Assembly (NCBI RefSeq): GCF_900536025.1 | Contig: NZ_UNOZ01000030.1 | Span: 124,001 to 188,000 of the forward strand | DNA length: 64,000 nt | Source of the DNA: Pseudomonas reidholzensis | Lineage (GTDB): Bacteria > Pseudomonadota > Gammaproteobacteria > Pseudomonadales > Pseudomonadaceae | Direction: 5' to 3' | Shown here: positions 52,995-62,696 of the stretch, in pieces | Position numbering within the stretch: the stretch's first letter is position 1 | Layout: the number at the start of each line of letters is the position of its first letter | The notes under the pieces: generated by a model | What the model was told of the DNA's origin: nothing | Databases searched by the model: none | What the model saw: the letters and a program-made list of their open reading frames with translations, nothing else | Program-made: the position numbers and the translations under genes

Positions 52995-54083
52995 ATGCCC
53001 CAGACCCGCATCCCGTGCCTGCTCATGCGCGGCGGCACCTCGAAGGCGGCGTGCTTTCTCGCCAGTGACCTGCCGGCCGAGCCGGCCTTGCGCGACCAGG
53101 TGTTGCTGGCCGCGATGGGCTCGCCGGACGCGCGCCAGATCGACGGCATCGGTGGTGCCGATTCGCTGACCAGCAAGGTCGCGATCATCCGCGCCTCCAC
53201 GCGCCCGGACGCCGACGTCGACTACCTGTTCGCCCAGGTGCTGGTCGATGAGCCACGGGTGGATTACGGGCAGAACTGCGGCAATATCCTGGCCGCCGTC
53301 GGCCCATTCTCCCTCGAACGCGGTTTGCTTGCGGTCACCGGCGACACCACCTGTGTGCGCATCCATATGGAAAACACCGGGCAGATCGCGGTCGCGCACG
53401 TGGCCACCCCCAACGGGCGGGTGGCCTATGGCGGTGACGCCCGCATCGACGGCGTACCCGGCACTGGCGCCGGGCTGGTGCTGGCCTTCGAGGACATCGC
53501 CGGGTCCAGCTGCGGTGCCTTGCTGCCGACCGGCAACCCCCGTGATGTGATCGATGACGTCGCCGTGACCTGCATCGACAATGGCATGCCGGTGGTCCTG
53601 ATCCGCGCCGAAGACCTTGGCTGCAGTGGCTATGAGCCCCCTGAAGTGCTGCAGGCGGATGCCCAACTGCGAGAGCGCCTGGAGTCGATTCGCCTGCAAG
53701 CCGGGCCGCGCATGCACCTGGGCGACGTTCGCCAGCGCAATGTGCCGAAAATGTGCCTGATTGCCCCGCCGCAAGCGGGCGGCGCGCTGAGCACCCGCAC
53801 GTTCATCCCGCATCGCTGCCACACCAGCATTGGCGTGTTCGCGGCAGTCAGTGTGGCGACCGCCTGCGTGCTGGAAGGGACGGTGGCGGCGGGCATGGCC
53901 AGCCTGGGGCAGGGCGAGCAGCTGCAGTTGTCGATCGAGCACCCGACCGGCGAGTTCACCGTGCAGGCGTCGCTGGCGCACGGGCAGGTGGTGGGCTGCG
54001 GGTTGCTGCGCACTGCGCGGTTGCTGTTCGACGGGGTGGTGTGCATCCCCGCTCAGCTGTGGCGGGGCGCGGCGGGCTGCTGA
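52995..54083 (+). CDS. galD: 4-oxalomesaconate tautomerase GalD
   Basis: 362 residues of the PrpF family (diaminopimelate-epimerase fold): LMRGGTSKAACF at the N-terminus, DYGQNCGNILAAVGPF and TRTFIPHRCHTSIGVF. It interconverts OMA tautomers so that GalB can hydrate them. Last of galBCD. No clear terminator is seen in the 111 bp before the chemoreceptor gene. Confidence 0.92.
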   Translation: MPQTRIPCLLMRGGTSKAACFLASDLPAEPALRDQVLLAAMGSPDARQIDGIGGADSLTSKVAIIRASTRPDADVDYLFAQVLVDEPRVDYGQNCGNILAAVGPFSLERGLLAVTGDTTCVRIHMENTGQIAVAHVATPNGRVAYGGDARIDGVPGTGAGLVLAFEDIAGSSCGALLPTGNPRDVIDDVAVTCIDNGMPVVLIRAEDLGCSGYEPPEVLQADAQLRERLESIRLQAGPRMHLGDVRQRNVPKMCLIAPPQAGGALSTRTFIPHRCHTSIGVFAAVSVATACVLEGTVAAGMASLGQGEQLQLSIEHPTGEFTVQASLAHGQVVGCGLLRTARLLFDGVVCIPAQLWRGAAGC

Positions 54084-54194
54084 CGGGAAGTGTTCGATTA
54101 TCGGGCACAAAGCGTCCGCCAGCGTTAAAACTTCCGGCGGCGGGGCCGAACGTAAAGGGACGTACATTCCACCTGCCACCTGGATGTTTTTGCC

Positions 54195-55817
54195 ATGACT
54201 TTGCGCAACCTCAGTATCGCCACCCGTTCTTACCTGAGTTTCAGCCTGATTGCCGCGTTGGTGGTGGTCCTCGGGCTGTTTTCCATCGACAAGATCGCCA
54301 GCATGCGCGAGGCGGTGGTGTACACCGAACAGGTGACCAACGTCGGCACCCGCTACCTGGGCGAAGTGCGCAGCCACATGCTTGGCCTGCGCATCATTAC
54401 CTTGCGCATGGCGATTGCCCGTGAGCCGGCGCAGCTGGCGCCGACCCTGGCCCGCCTGGAAGTGCTCAAGGGCCTGCTCGACGCCGGCATCGACGGCTAC
54501 GGCACGGTGGTGCCGGCGGCAGGCAAGCCGGTGTTTGCCGAGATGGAGCAACTGATCGACCAGTACCGGGTGCTGCTCGACCAGTACAAGGGCTTGTCGG
54601 AGCAGAACCAGGTGGCGCAGATGCAGGCCATGCTCAGCGGCACCATGCAGGACATCTCCAACCGCATCGGCGAACTGTACGACAGCCTGGTCAAGTTCAG
54701 CAGCGAGGCGGCCGCGCGGCATACCGCCGAGGCGCGCAGTGACTATGAGCGTGCGCGCTGGCTGACCTTCAGCGTGGTCGGCCTGGTGCTGGTGCTGACC
54801 TTTGCCCTGGCCTGGCTGCTCACCCGCAGCATCGTCAGCCCGCTGCGTGAAGCCATCCGCGTTGCGCAGAACATCGCCGAGGGCGATCTGTCGCACCCGG
54901 TGCAGGCCGACGGCGGCGACGAAGCGACTCAGTTGATGCATGCCCTGGCGGCCATGCAGGCCAGCCTGACCGACGCCCTGCGGCTGATTGGCGACTCGTC
55001 GCACCAGTTGGCGGCGGCCAGTGAACAGATGTCGGCGATTACCCAACAGACCTCCAGCGACCTCGGCCGGCAGAACGACGAGATCCAGCAGGCGGCCACC
55101 GCCGTCACCGAAATGAGCGTGGCGGTGGAGGAGGTGGCGCGCAACACCGTGAGCACCTCGGAAATCTCCCGCCAGTCCGAAGACGCCGCGCGGCGCGGGC
55201 GTGAGCGCGTGGGCGAGGCGATCAGCTCGATCAGCAAGATGAGCCACGATGTGCACGAGGCTTCGCGGCAGATCGAGGCGCTGTCGGTGCAATCGCAACA
55301 GGTCGGCAAGGTGCTCGATGTGATCGGCGCGATTGCCGGGCAGACCAACCTGCTGGCGCTCAACGCGGCGATCGAGGCGGCCCGGGCCGGTGAAGCGGGC
55401 CGCGGCTTTGCCGTGGTGGCCGACGAAGTACGGGCGCTGGCGGCGCGCACCCAGAGCTCGACGCTGGAGATCGAGGAAATGGTCAACGCCATTCGCAGCG
55501 GCACCGCGCGGGTGGTGGAGTCGATGCAGAGCAACAGCCAGCAGGTCGGGCATACCCTGCAAGTCGCCGAGCTGGCCGGCGAGGCGCTGGATGAGATCAC
55601 CAGCGGCGCCACGACCATTCATGAACGCAACCTGGTAGTCGCCAGCGCCACCGAAGAGCAGGCCCAGGTGGCCCGCGAGGTGGACCGCAACCTGCTGAAC
55701 ATCCGGGACCTGGCGTTGCAGACATCGACCGGGGCCGACCAGATCAGCGTCGCCAGCCAGGAGCTGGCCAGCTTGTCGATCGGGCTCAACAGCATGATGA
55801 AGCGCTTCCGGCTTTGA
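54195..55817 (+). CDS. Methyl-accepting chemotaxis protein (four-helix-bundle sensor)
   Basis: 540 residues. Membrane helix ~13-30, periplasmic helical-bundle ligand domain ~31-190, second helix ~193-212, HAMP ~213-265, then the signalling domain with the conserved hairpin tip IAGQTNLLALNAAIEAARAGE. It lacks a C-terminal CheR-tethering pentapeptide (ends MMKRFRL). Its position behind galBCD hints at sensing of gallate or another aromatic acid; that is inference. Confidence 0.92.
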   Translation: MTLRNLSIATRSYLSFSLIAALVVVLGLFSIDKIASMREAVVYTEQVTNVGTRYLGEVRSHMLGLRIITLRMAIAREPAQLAPTLARLEVLKGLLDAGIDGYGTVVPAAGKPVFAEMEQLIDQYRVLLDQYKGLSEQNQVAQMQAMLSGTMQDISNRIGELYDSLVKFSSEAAARHTAEARSDYERARWLTFSVVGLVLVLTFALAWLLTRSIVSPLREAIRVAQNIAEGDLSHPVQADGGDEATQLMHALAAMQASLTDALRLIGDSSHQLAAASEQMSAITQQTSSDLGRQNDEIQQAATAVTEMSVAVEEVARNTVSTSEISRQSEDAARRGRERVGEAISSISKMSHDVHEASRQIEALSVQSQQVGKVLDVIGAIAGQTNLLALNAAIEAARAGEAGRGFAVVADEVRALAARTQSSTLEIEEMVNAIRSGTARVVESMQSNSQQVGHTLQVAELAGEALDEITSGATTIHERNLVVASATEEQAQVAREVDRNLLNIRDLALQTSTGADQISVASQELASLSIGLNSMMKRFRL

Positions 55818-55841
55818 GCTGAGCGCACGCGGTCATCGTCA

Positions 55842-55906
55842 GCGAGTCAAGAAAATCTAACGGCTACCGCGTGAAATAAAGATTTTCCTGCCCCGCTGAA
55901 GAAAAA
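55842..55906 (+). repeat. 65-nt direct repeat, copy 1
   Basis: Shares about 48 of 65 positions with 58004-58068, same orientation. The ends are best kept (GCGAGT.AAGAAAA and AAGATTTTCCTG.C.CGCTGAAGAAAAA). Intergenic, between the chemoreceptor and azlD. Confidence 0.6.
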
Positions 55907-55916
55907 CCGTACGGGG

Positions 55917-56243
55917 CTACAGGCCCCACTGCTTCAGCCCCCACAGCACCCCCATGCCGACCGCCAAGGTCAGCAAGGTGCTGCGGGTGCGCCACGCCAC
56001 CAGCCCCGCGACGATCGCTGCGGGGATTTGCGGGTTGCTCCAGTCGAACTCCGCCAGCCGGTCCTGATACACCACCGCCGGCAGCACCAGCGCGGCCAGT
56101 ACACTGGCCGGCACATAGGCCAGCGCTCGGCGGAACAACGGCGGGATGCGCAGCGCCCCGTAGAACTCGATGAACGACAGGCGCAGGGCAAACGTCCCCA
56201 GGCCGATCAGCACAAAGGTGACCCAGGGCGTGACCTCGCTCAT
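55917..56243 (-). CDS. azlD: Branched-chain amino-acid exporter subunit AzlD
   Basis: 108 residues with three to four membrane helices (LIGLGTFALRLSF, VPASVLAALVLPAVV). Small subunit of the AzlCD/BrnFE exporter for leucine, isoleucine, valine or methionine. The start overlaps the azlC stop by 4 bp. Confidence 0.9.
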   Translation of the reverse strand: MSEVTPWVTFVLIGLGTFALRLSFIEFYGALRIPPLFRRALAYVPASVLAALVLPAVVYQDRLAEFDWSNPQIPAAIVAGLVAWRTRSTLLTLAVGMGVLWGLKQWGL

Positions 56244-56971
56244 GACGCCTCCTGTTCGCTGGCAGCAGGTTGTGGGGCAGGGGAGCGCCACTGCTCGATG
56301 GTCACCCCGGTGATCACCCCGCCCAGCGATGCCACCAGCAAACCGAGGTTGTACGGCAGGTCGACCGCGAGCACGGCCAGTACGCCGCCCACCGTCGCCG
56401 CGCCAAGTGTGGCCGCACTGCGGATGTTAGGGATCAGCAGCGCCAGGAACGACAACGGGATGGCAAAGCCCAATGACCACGAGTCGGGGATCCCTGCGCC
56501 CAGCAACACGCCTGCGACCACCGCGAGGTTCCAGCCAAGCCACATGGTCACAGCGGTGCCGGTGTAATAGTGAAAGGCGTAGCGGTCCGATTCTCCTGAG
56601 GCGAACTTCAGGCTGCACAAGGCAAAGCTCTGGTCCGACAGCAGAAACGCCAGCGGCCAGGTGCGGCGGCGCGGCAAGTGGTGGAAGTGCGGCGCCAGCG
56701 CGGCGCTGTACATGAGAAAGCGCAGGTTGATCACCAGCGCCGTGACCACCATGGTCACCGGCAGTGCGCCGTTCTGCATCAGTTGCATGACGACCATTTG
56801 CGCCGAGCCTGAATAGAACAGCAGGGTCATGCCGATCGAATCGAGCGGCGACATGCCCATCCCGACTGCCGTGACGCCCGTGATCAAGCCGAACGGGACG
56901 ATGCCGGTGGTCAGCGGGAGGACACTCTGTGCGCCACGCACGAACGCTTGTGTCCCACTTTGAGCGTGCAT
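56240..56971 (-). CDS. azlC: Branched-chain amino-acid exporter subunit AzlC
   Basis: 243 residues from ATG 56971 (SD AAGGAAA). Multi-helix membrane protein; PLTTGIVPFGLITGVTA and FYSGSAQMVVMQLM are AzlC signatures. Large subunit of the AzlCD export pair. Divergent from a LysR gene that may control it. Confidence 0.92.
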   Translation of the reverse strand: MHAQSGTQAFVRGAQSVLPLTTGIVPFGLITGVTAVGMGMSPLDSIGMTLLFYSGSAQMVVMQLMQNGALPVTMVVTALVINLRFLMYSAALAPHFHHLPRRRTWPLAFLLSDQSFALCSLKFASGESDRYAFHYYTGTAVTMWLGWNLAVVAGVLLGAGIPDSWSLGFAIPLSFLALLIPNIRSAATLGAATVGGVLAVLAVDLPYNLGLLVASLGGVITGVTIEQWRSPAPQPAASEQEAS

Positions 56972-57093
56972 TGGGTTTCCTTGTCGATAGCCAGGCCAGG
57001 GCTGCTGGCACCTGATCAAAATAATCCGCGCGGCAGTGGGCCACAACGTCAGTTTTATGGAATATTAGGCCTAGAAAAAATGAGCCTGAAGCC

Positions 57094-57972
57094 ATGCCTA
57101 TCGATTCACCCATTCGCCACTCATTGCAGCTCAACGCGCTGCGCGCCTTTGAGGCGTCCGCCCGGCTGGGCGGCTTTGCCCGCGCGGCGCAGGAATTGAA
57201 GCTGACCCCCGGTGCAATCGCGGCACTGGTCAAGAACCTCGAGCGCGAATACGGCGCGGCCTTGTTCGAGCGCTATGCCAAAGGCGTGCGGCTGACGCCG
57301 CTGGGCGAGACCCTGCAGGCGCAGTTCACCGAGGCGTTCGATGCGGTGGAGGAGGCGGCCCGCACGTTGCGGCGTCTGGCGGCGCCGCGGCGGGTGCATA
57401 TCGTCACCTCGCCGGCGTTGGCGCAACTGTGGCTTGGGCCGCGGCTGCCGCGCCTGACCGAATTGCTCGCGCCGATCGAGATCTCGGTGACGGCCGTGGA
57501 CGAGCCCCCTAACCTCAAGCGCAGCCCGTTCGACCTCTGCCTGTTCTACACGCAGACCCTCGAGCGTGGGCAGCGCAGGCTTGCCGATGAGCAGTTGATC
57601 CCGGTGTGCGCGCCTGCATTGGCCGGGCAGATCACCACTGCCGCCGACCTGGTCGGGGTGCGCTGTATTGCCGACGTGGTGTGGAATGACTGGGAGGTGT
57701 GGACGCGTGCGGCTCTGCCTGAGCGCAAGTTTGTCGCCGGTGGGCCTGGGTTTTCCCTGTATTCGATTGCCGTGCAGCAAGCGTTGCTCGGGGCGGGGGT
57801 GTTGATTGGCCGCAGGAGCCTGGTGCAGCGGTACCTGGACAGTGGCGAACTGGTCGCGCCCATCGACTGTTCGGTGCCGCTGGGGATGAACATCGCGGCG
57901 TGGCGGTTGCCGGTGGCCCGGGGGAATCGGGTAGTGGCAGCGGTGGAGGACGCGCTGGCGCAGTTGGCTTGA
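57094..57972 (+). CDS. LysR-family regulator (GcvA-like)
   Basis: 292 residues. HTH ARLGGFARAAQELKLTPGAIA followed by an effector domain; the LNALRAFEASARLG opening is typical of the GcvA/AmpR branch. Divergent from azlC across 122 bp, so likely the exporter regulator (as BrnR/Lrp-type genes often are). Confidence 0.88.
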   Translation: MPIDSPIRHSLQLNALRAFEASARLGGFARAAQELKLTPGAIAALVKNLEREYGAALFERYAKGVRLTPLGETLQAQFTEAFDAVEEAARTLRRLAAPRRVHIVTSPALAQLWLGPRLPRLTELLAPIEISVTAVDEPPNLKRSPFDLCLFYTQTLERGQRRLADEQLIPVCAPALAGQITTAADLVGVRCIADVVWNDWEVWTRAALPERKFVAGGPGFSLYSIAVQQALLGAGVLIGRRSLVQRYLDSGELVAPIDCSVPLGMNIAAWRLPVARGNRVVAAVEDALAQLA

Positions 57973-58003
57973 GTCGGCGGGAACACAAACGTGGTTTTCG
58001 CTG

Positions 58004-58068
58004 GCGAGTTAAGAAAAAATGGGGATAATCTCCGGAACTGAAGATTTTCCTGGCGCGCTGAAGAAAAA
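58004..58068 (+). repeat. 65-nt direct repeat, copy 2
   Basis: Partner of 55842-55906, equal length, about 74% identity by hand alignment. It lies between the LysR gene and the Fic gene, so the two copies bracket azlD-azlC-lysR. Confidence 0.6.
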
Positions 58069-58099
58069 ATGCGTCGCCGATCACTCCAGGAACTGCCCC

Positions 58100-59599
58100 A
58101 TGAAATCAGTTGGCTACGCCTGGCTGCTCGAGTCGTTACAGCTCTCGGCATTCCCCTTGCGCCGCCCGGCCAAGGTCCAACCGGTCACCCGCATCAAGTG
58201 GATCGGCGAGACCCTGGCGGTGCCCGCCAGCATCGCCCCCGCGGCAGACGACCTGCTGGCGCACCTGCTGTTCGGCCTCAAGCACGAGGGCATCAACCTG
58301 GCCATCCTCGCCCAGGCCCTGCCACGCATCCCTGCCGCAGCACTGGAAGCCGAGCTGGCCAAGGCGCCCAACGGCATCTACCTCCGCAAAGCCTGTTTCT
58401 TGCGTGAAGCCTTCACCGGCGAACCCCTGCACCAGCACGCACCGGTGCGCGGCACGTTCGTCCCGCTGTTCGACCCCGCCGCCTATGTCACCCTGCCCGG
58501 CGAGCGCAACTCGCGCTGGCGGGTGGAGTTCAACGGCATCGGCACGCTCGAGTATTGCGCCACGGTCGAGCGCACCCCCGAGGTGGTCGCCTTGCTCGAG
58601 CACGGTATCCTCGCCCGCGCCCAGGACTTCATCCAGAGCCTGCCCGCGGCGATGATGGACCGCGCCATCAACTGGGCCTACCTGCACGAAACCCAGGACT
58701 CCTTTGCCATCGAGAAGGAGTCGCCGAGCGAAGACAAGTCGCGCAAGTTCATCCAGCTGCTGCGCCAGGCGCACGAGCGGCTGCCGCTCAGCGAGGACTA
58801 CCTGGTGGCACTGCAGAATGCGACCCTTTCCAACCCGTTCGACCGGGCGGGTGCGTTCCGCCATGAGCAGAACCACCTTGCCAGCGGCCTGCAAGGCTCC
58901 GCCGGGGTCACCTACGTGCCGCCCAGCCCCGACCTCTGCCGTGAGCTGATGACGCAGTTGATGGTCTTGGCCAACGATGCGCCCGCGCGCATCGATCCGC
59001 TGGTGGCGGCCGGGGTCATCTCGTTCGGCTTTGTCTTCCTGCACCCGTTCATGGACGGCAACGGGCGCCTGTCGCGCTTCCTCATCCACCAGACCTTGTG
59101 CCGCGCCGGCGCGCTGCAGCACGGCCTGCTGCTGCCGGTGTCGGTGGCGATGAAGCGCGAAGAGCGCCTGTACCTGGAGACCCTGCAGGAATTCTCCCGC
59201 CCCGCGCGTGAGTTCTGGGATGTACGCTGGATCGACCACGGTCAGTTTGCCTTCGAATTCACCGGTGATCCGGCCATCTACCGCTTCTGGGACGCCACCG
59301 CCGGCGTGCGCTTCACCCTGGAGATGGCCAAACGCGCGCTGGAGGTCGAGCTGCGCGAAGAAACGGCGTTTCTGCAGAACTTCGACATGGCCATGCGCGC
59401 GGTCAATGACAGCTACGACGTACGTGGCAGCGACCTCGCCACGCTGGTGATGATGTGCCTGACCAACAACGGCACGGTGTCGAAGAACCGTCGCAAGCAG
59501 TTCCTGTACTCGGTGCAGCCAGAGGTGTTCGACTACATCGAGCAGGTCTGCAGGGCGTTGCTGAGTGAACAGCAGGGCGAGCAACCGGTAGATGACTAG
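58100..59599 (+). CDS. Fic-domain protein (class II AMP transferase)
   Basis: 499 residues from ATG 58100. The Fic core HPFMDGNGRLSR is intact (His ~315). About 110 residues earlier SFAIEKE (~200) fits the class II inhibitory helix [ST]xxxE, so activity should be auto-inhibited. Fic enzymes transfer AMP (or other nucleotides) to Ser/Thr/Tyr of target proteins. A C-terminal winged-helix-like region may follow. No signal peptide; acts in the cytoplasm. The target is unknown. Confidence 0.9.
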   Translation: MKSVGYAWLLESLQLSAFPLRRPAKVQPVTRIKWIGETLAVPASIAPAADDLLAHLLFGLKHEGINLAILAQALPRIPAAALEAELAKAPNGIYLRKACFLREAFTGEPLHQHAPVRGTFVPLFDPAAYVTLPGERNSRWRVEFNGIGTLEYCATVERTPEVVALLEHGILARAQDFIQSLPAAMMDRAINWAYLHETQDSFAIEKESPSEDKSRKFIQLLRQAHERLPLSEDYLVALQNATLSNPFDRAGAFRHEQNHLASGLQGSAGVTYVPPSPDLCRELMTQLMVLANDAPARIDPLVAAGVISFGFVFLHPFMDGNGRLSRFLIHQTLCRAGALQHGLLLPVSVAMKREERLYLETLQEFSRPAREFWDVRWIDHGQFAFEFTGDPAIYRFWDATAGVRFTLEMAKRALEVELREETAFLQNFDMAMRAVNDSYDVRGSDLATLVMMCLTNNGTVSKNRRKQFLYSVQPEVFDYIEQVCRALLSEQQGEQPVDD

Positions 59600-59668
59600 G
59601 ATGAGCCGTTCCGGTTCAGGCAAGATGAGGTAAGCCAGAAATCCATCACGCACATCGTAGAGGTACCG

Positions 59669-60106
59669 ATGCCAAAGAAGCCGGTTACATCAACGAAGCT
59701 TATCCAGGCTCAGATGCATGCCAGGGCCAAGGCGGCGGTGCTGCAAAGCGGCGACTGGCTAACGGCGGTCGAAGTAGCTGGTCTGGCCGAACTGAGTTCA
59801 ACAAGCCCAGTTTTTCAGTCGAGCGACTGGGTGCGAGAAAAGCGAGTGTTCGCCATCCGCCATGACGGCGTTGACTACTTCCCGATCTACGGGCTGGATG
59901 AGACGAATGGCTACCGGCCGTTATCTCAGCTTAAAGACGTCATATCAGTACTCGAACCGATGAAAGACGGTTGGCAGATGGCGTACTGGTTCCTGTCGGT
60001 GAACAGCTGGCTGGGGGGCACACGTCCTCAGGATCTGTTGCGATCGGATGTTCGTCGAGTGATTGACGCTGCTGGGGAAGAGGTTTCTGAAAATACGCAG
60101 GGCTGA
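59669..60106 (+). CDS. Small protein with MbcA/ParS/Xre-like C-terminus
   Basis: 145 residues. The C-terminal part (FLSVNSWLGGTRPQDLLRSD) resembles the toxin-binding domain of ParS/Xre/MbcA antitoxins (WLxGxRPxDLL). The N-terminal part contains WLTAVEVAGLAELSS, possibly DNA-binding. No RES-type toxin gene follows. It lies 69 bp after the Fic gene and could be its partner or an orphan antitoxin. The start has an AGAGGT ribosome site. Confidence 0.6.
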   Translation: MPKKPVTSTKLIQAQMHARAKAAVLQSGDWLTAVEVAGLAELSSTSPVFQSSDWVREKRVFAIRHDGVDYFPIYGLDETNGYRPLSQLKDVISVLEPMKDGWQMAYWFLSVNSWLGGTRPQDLLRSDVRRVIDAAGEEVSENTQG

Positions 60107-60165
60107 TCGCCGCCACCCCGATGAGCGTTTCTTGTTCCACACTCACTTAAGGAAAAACGCCCCAC

Positions 60166-60690
60166 ATGCAGGTCTACGACGCCACCGTCCCTTGCTTCTC
60201 GAACATGCTCAAGGCCCTTCACGCGATGCTCGAAAAAGCCGAGCGCAGTGCCCTTGACCTCGGTCATGACCCGCAAGACTTATTGCAGGCGCGGCTCGCG
60301 CCGGACATGCACCCGCTGGCCTTGCAAGTGAAGTTCGTGTGCACGCAAGCGCTCGAGTCTGTCCAGCGACTGACGCACTCCAGCCTGCCGGCCATCGCCA
60401 CGCCGACCGACATGGCGACTGCCAAGGCTTTGATCGACACCACCGTGGCAGCGCTGAATCAAGCCGACGCAGACGCGATCAATGCCAGCGCCGAGTGTCG
60501 CATTGCCATCGAGCTCTACGGTGGGCTGGCGTTCGATATGACCGGGCAAGAGTACGCGGTGAACTGGGCAATACCGCAGTTCTACTTCCACATGGTCACC
60601 GCGTACGACATTCTTCGCCACAACGGCGTCGACTTGAGCAAAGCGGATTATGTAGCGCATATGTTCGCTTACGCCCGCAAGCCGGTATGA
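60166..60690 (+). CDS. DUF1993-family protein (DinB-like bundle)
   Basis: 174 residues. NMLKALHAMLEKAE at the start and NWAIPQFYFHMVTAYDILRHNGV near the end fit DUF1993, a DinB-like four-helix bundle. Soluble; function unknown. SD AAGGAAA upstream. Confidence 0.82.
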   Translation: MQVYDATVPCFSNMLKALHAMLEKAERSALDLGHDPQDLLQARLAPDMHPLALQVKFVCTQALESVQRLTHSSLPAIATPTDMATAKALIDTTVAALNQADADAINASAECRIAIELYGGLAFDMTGQEYAVNWAIPQFYFHMVTAYDILRHNGVDLSKADYVAHMFAYARKPV

Positions 60691-60697
60691 GACACGG

Positions 60698-61693
<996 letters not shown>

Positions 61694-61810
61694 CAGCGTC
61701 TCCTCGTGGTATCGGCAGGTCAGGCGTCGCGACCCAAACGTGCAGAGAAGACTAGCCCGCGCGGCGTTGCGCGGAAATTCCCTATCCGCGCATTGCCGGT
61801 CTGCAGAATT

Positions 61811-62662
61811 TCACAAGCGCAACAACGGCTTCACGGTGGCGTTGATGAACTCAGTGACGGCCTTGATGCGAGGCGTATTGCGCGCCTCCTCATGGACCGC
61901 CAGCCAGATCTCGATGCTCATCGACTGGGCCGTGTCGCCAAGCGTCTGCAGCCCATACTCATCCGCGATGAACGCCGGTAGGCAGGCAATGCCGACACCG
62001 CCCGCGGCTGCCTGCGCCTGGATCCGCAGGTCGTTGCTCTGCAGCACCAGGGGGCGGCCGCCCGCTTGCTGGTCGAGCCAGCGTTGTTGCGGCGACTTGG
62101 CCTGGGACTCGTCGTAGCCGATGAAGCGCTGGCGATCGGCGCTGCGCAGGTAGGCGGCAGAGGCGTACAGCCGGTAGTCGAGATGGCCGAGCAGATTGGC
62201 CACCAGCGTCGGCTGTGTCGGCCGGGTCAGGCTGATGGCAATGTCCGCCTCGCGGCGGCTCAACGAGGCACGTGACTTGCTGCCCACCAGTTGCAGCCGC
62301 AGCCGCGGGTAGCGGCTGTAGAGCTCGCCAATGCTGCGCGCGACCAGGCTGCCGAGCAGGGCCGGTGGCGCTGACAGCACCACCTGGCCCTCGACCTGCG
62401 CCTGCCCGGCGCTGGCGAAATGCTCCAGGGCAAACGACGACGTGGTCATCTGATCGGCGAAATCGCCCACTCGCCGGCCTTGCTCGGTGAGCACGTAGGC
62501 CCTGGGCCGGCGGTCGACCAGCGTGAGGTTGAGCGACGCCTCGAGCGACGCGATCCTGCGGGCCACGGTGGCGTGATCGACGCCAAGCGACTTGGCCGCC
62601 GCCGACAACGAACCGCTGGCGACAAAGGCCGAGAAGTAACGCAGGTCTTCCCAATCGAACAT
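61811..62662 (-). CDS. LysR-family regulator
   Basis: 283 residues. HTH VASGSLSAAAKSLGVDHATVARRI at the N-terminus; effector domain ends near position 283. Same strand as the MFS gene upstream (34-bp gap) and the aldo/keto reductase downstream; probably controls one or both. Confidence 0.9.
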   Translation of the reverse strand: MFDWEDLRYFSAFVASGSLSAAAKSLGVDHATVARRIASLEASLNLTLVDRRPRAYVLTEQGRRVGDFADQMTTSSFALEHFASAGQAQVEGQVVLSAPPALLGSLVARSIGELYSRYPRLRLQLVGSKSRASLSRREADIAISLTRPTQPTLVANLLGHLDYRLYASAAYLRSADRQRFIGYDESQAKSPQQRWLDQQAGGRPLVLQSNDLRIQAQAAAGGVGIACLPAFIADEYGLQTLGDTAQSMSIEIWLAVHEEARNTPRIKAVTEFINATVKPLLRL

Positions 62663-62696
62663 GTGCGGGTTGCCTTCCTGTCGTTGAATGCCGGGC

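Noticed and set aside
52959..55622. 887-codon minus-strand frame across galD and the chemoreceptor
   Set aside because: Antisense to two clear genes; His/Arg/Gln-rich shadow composition.
55842..58068. Composite transposon around azlCD
   Set aside because: Repeats are short and diverged, and there is no transposase or target-site duplication.
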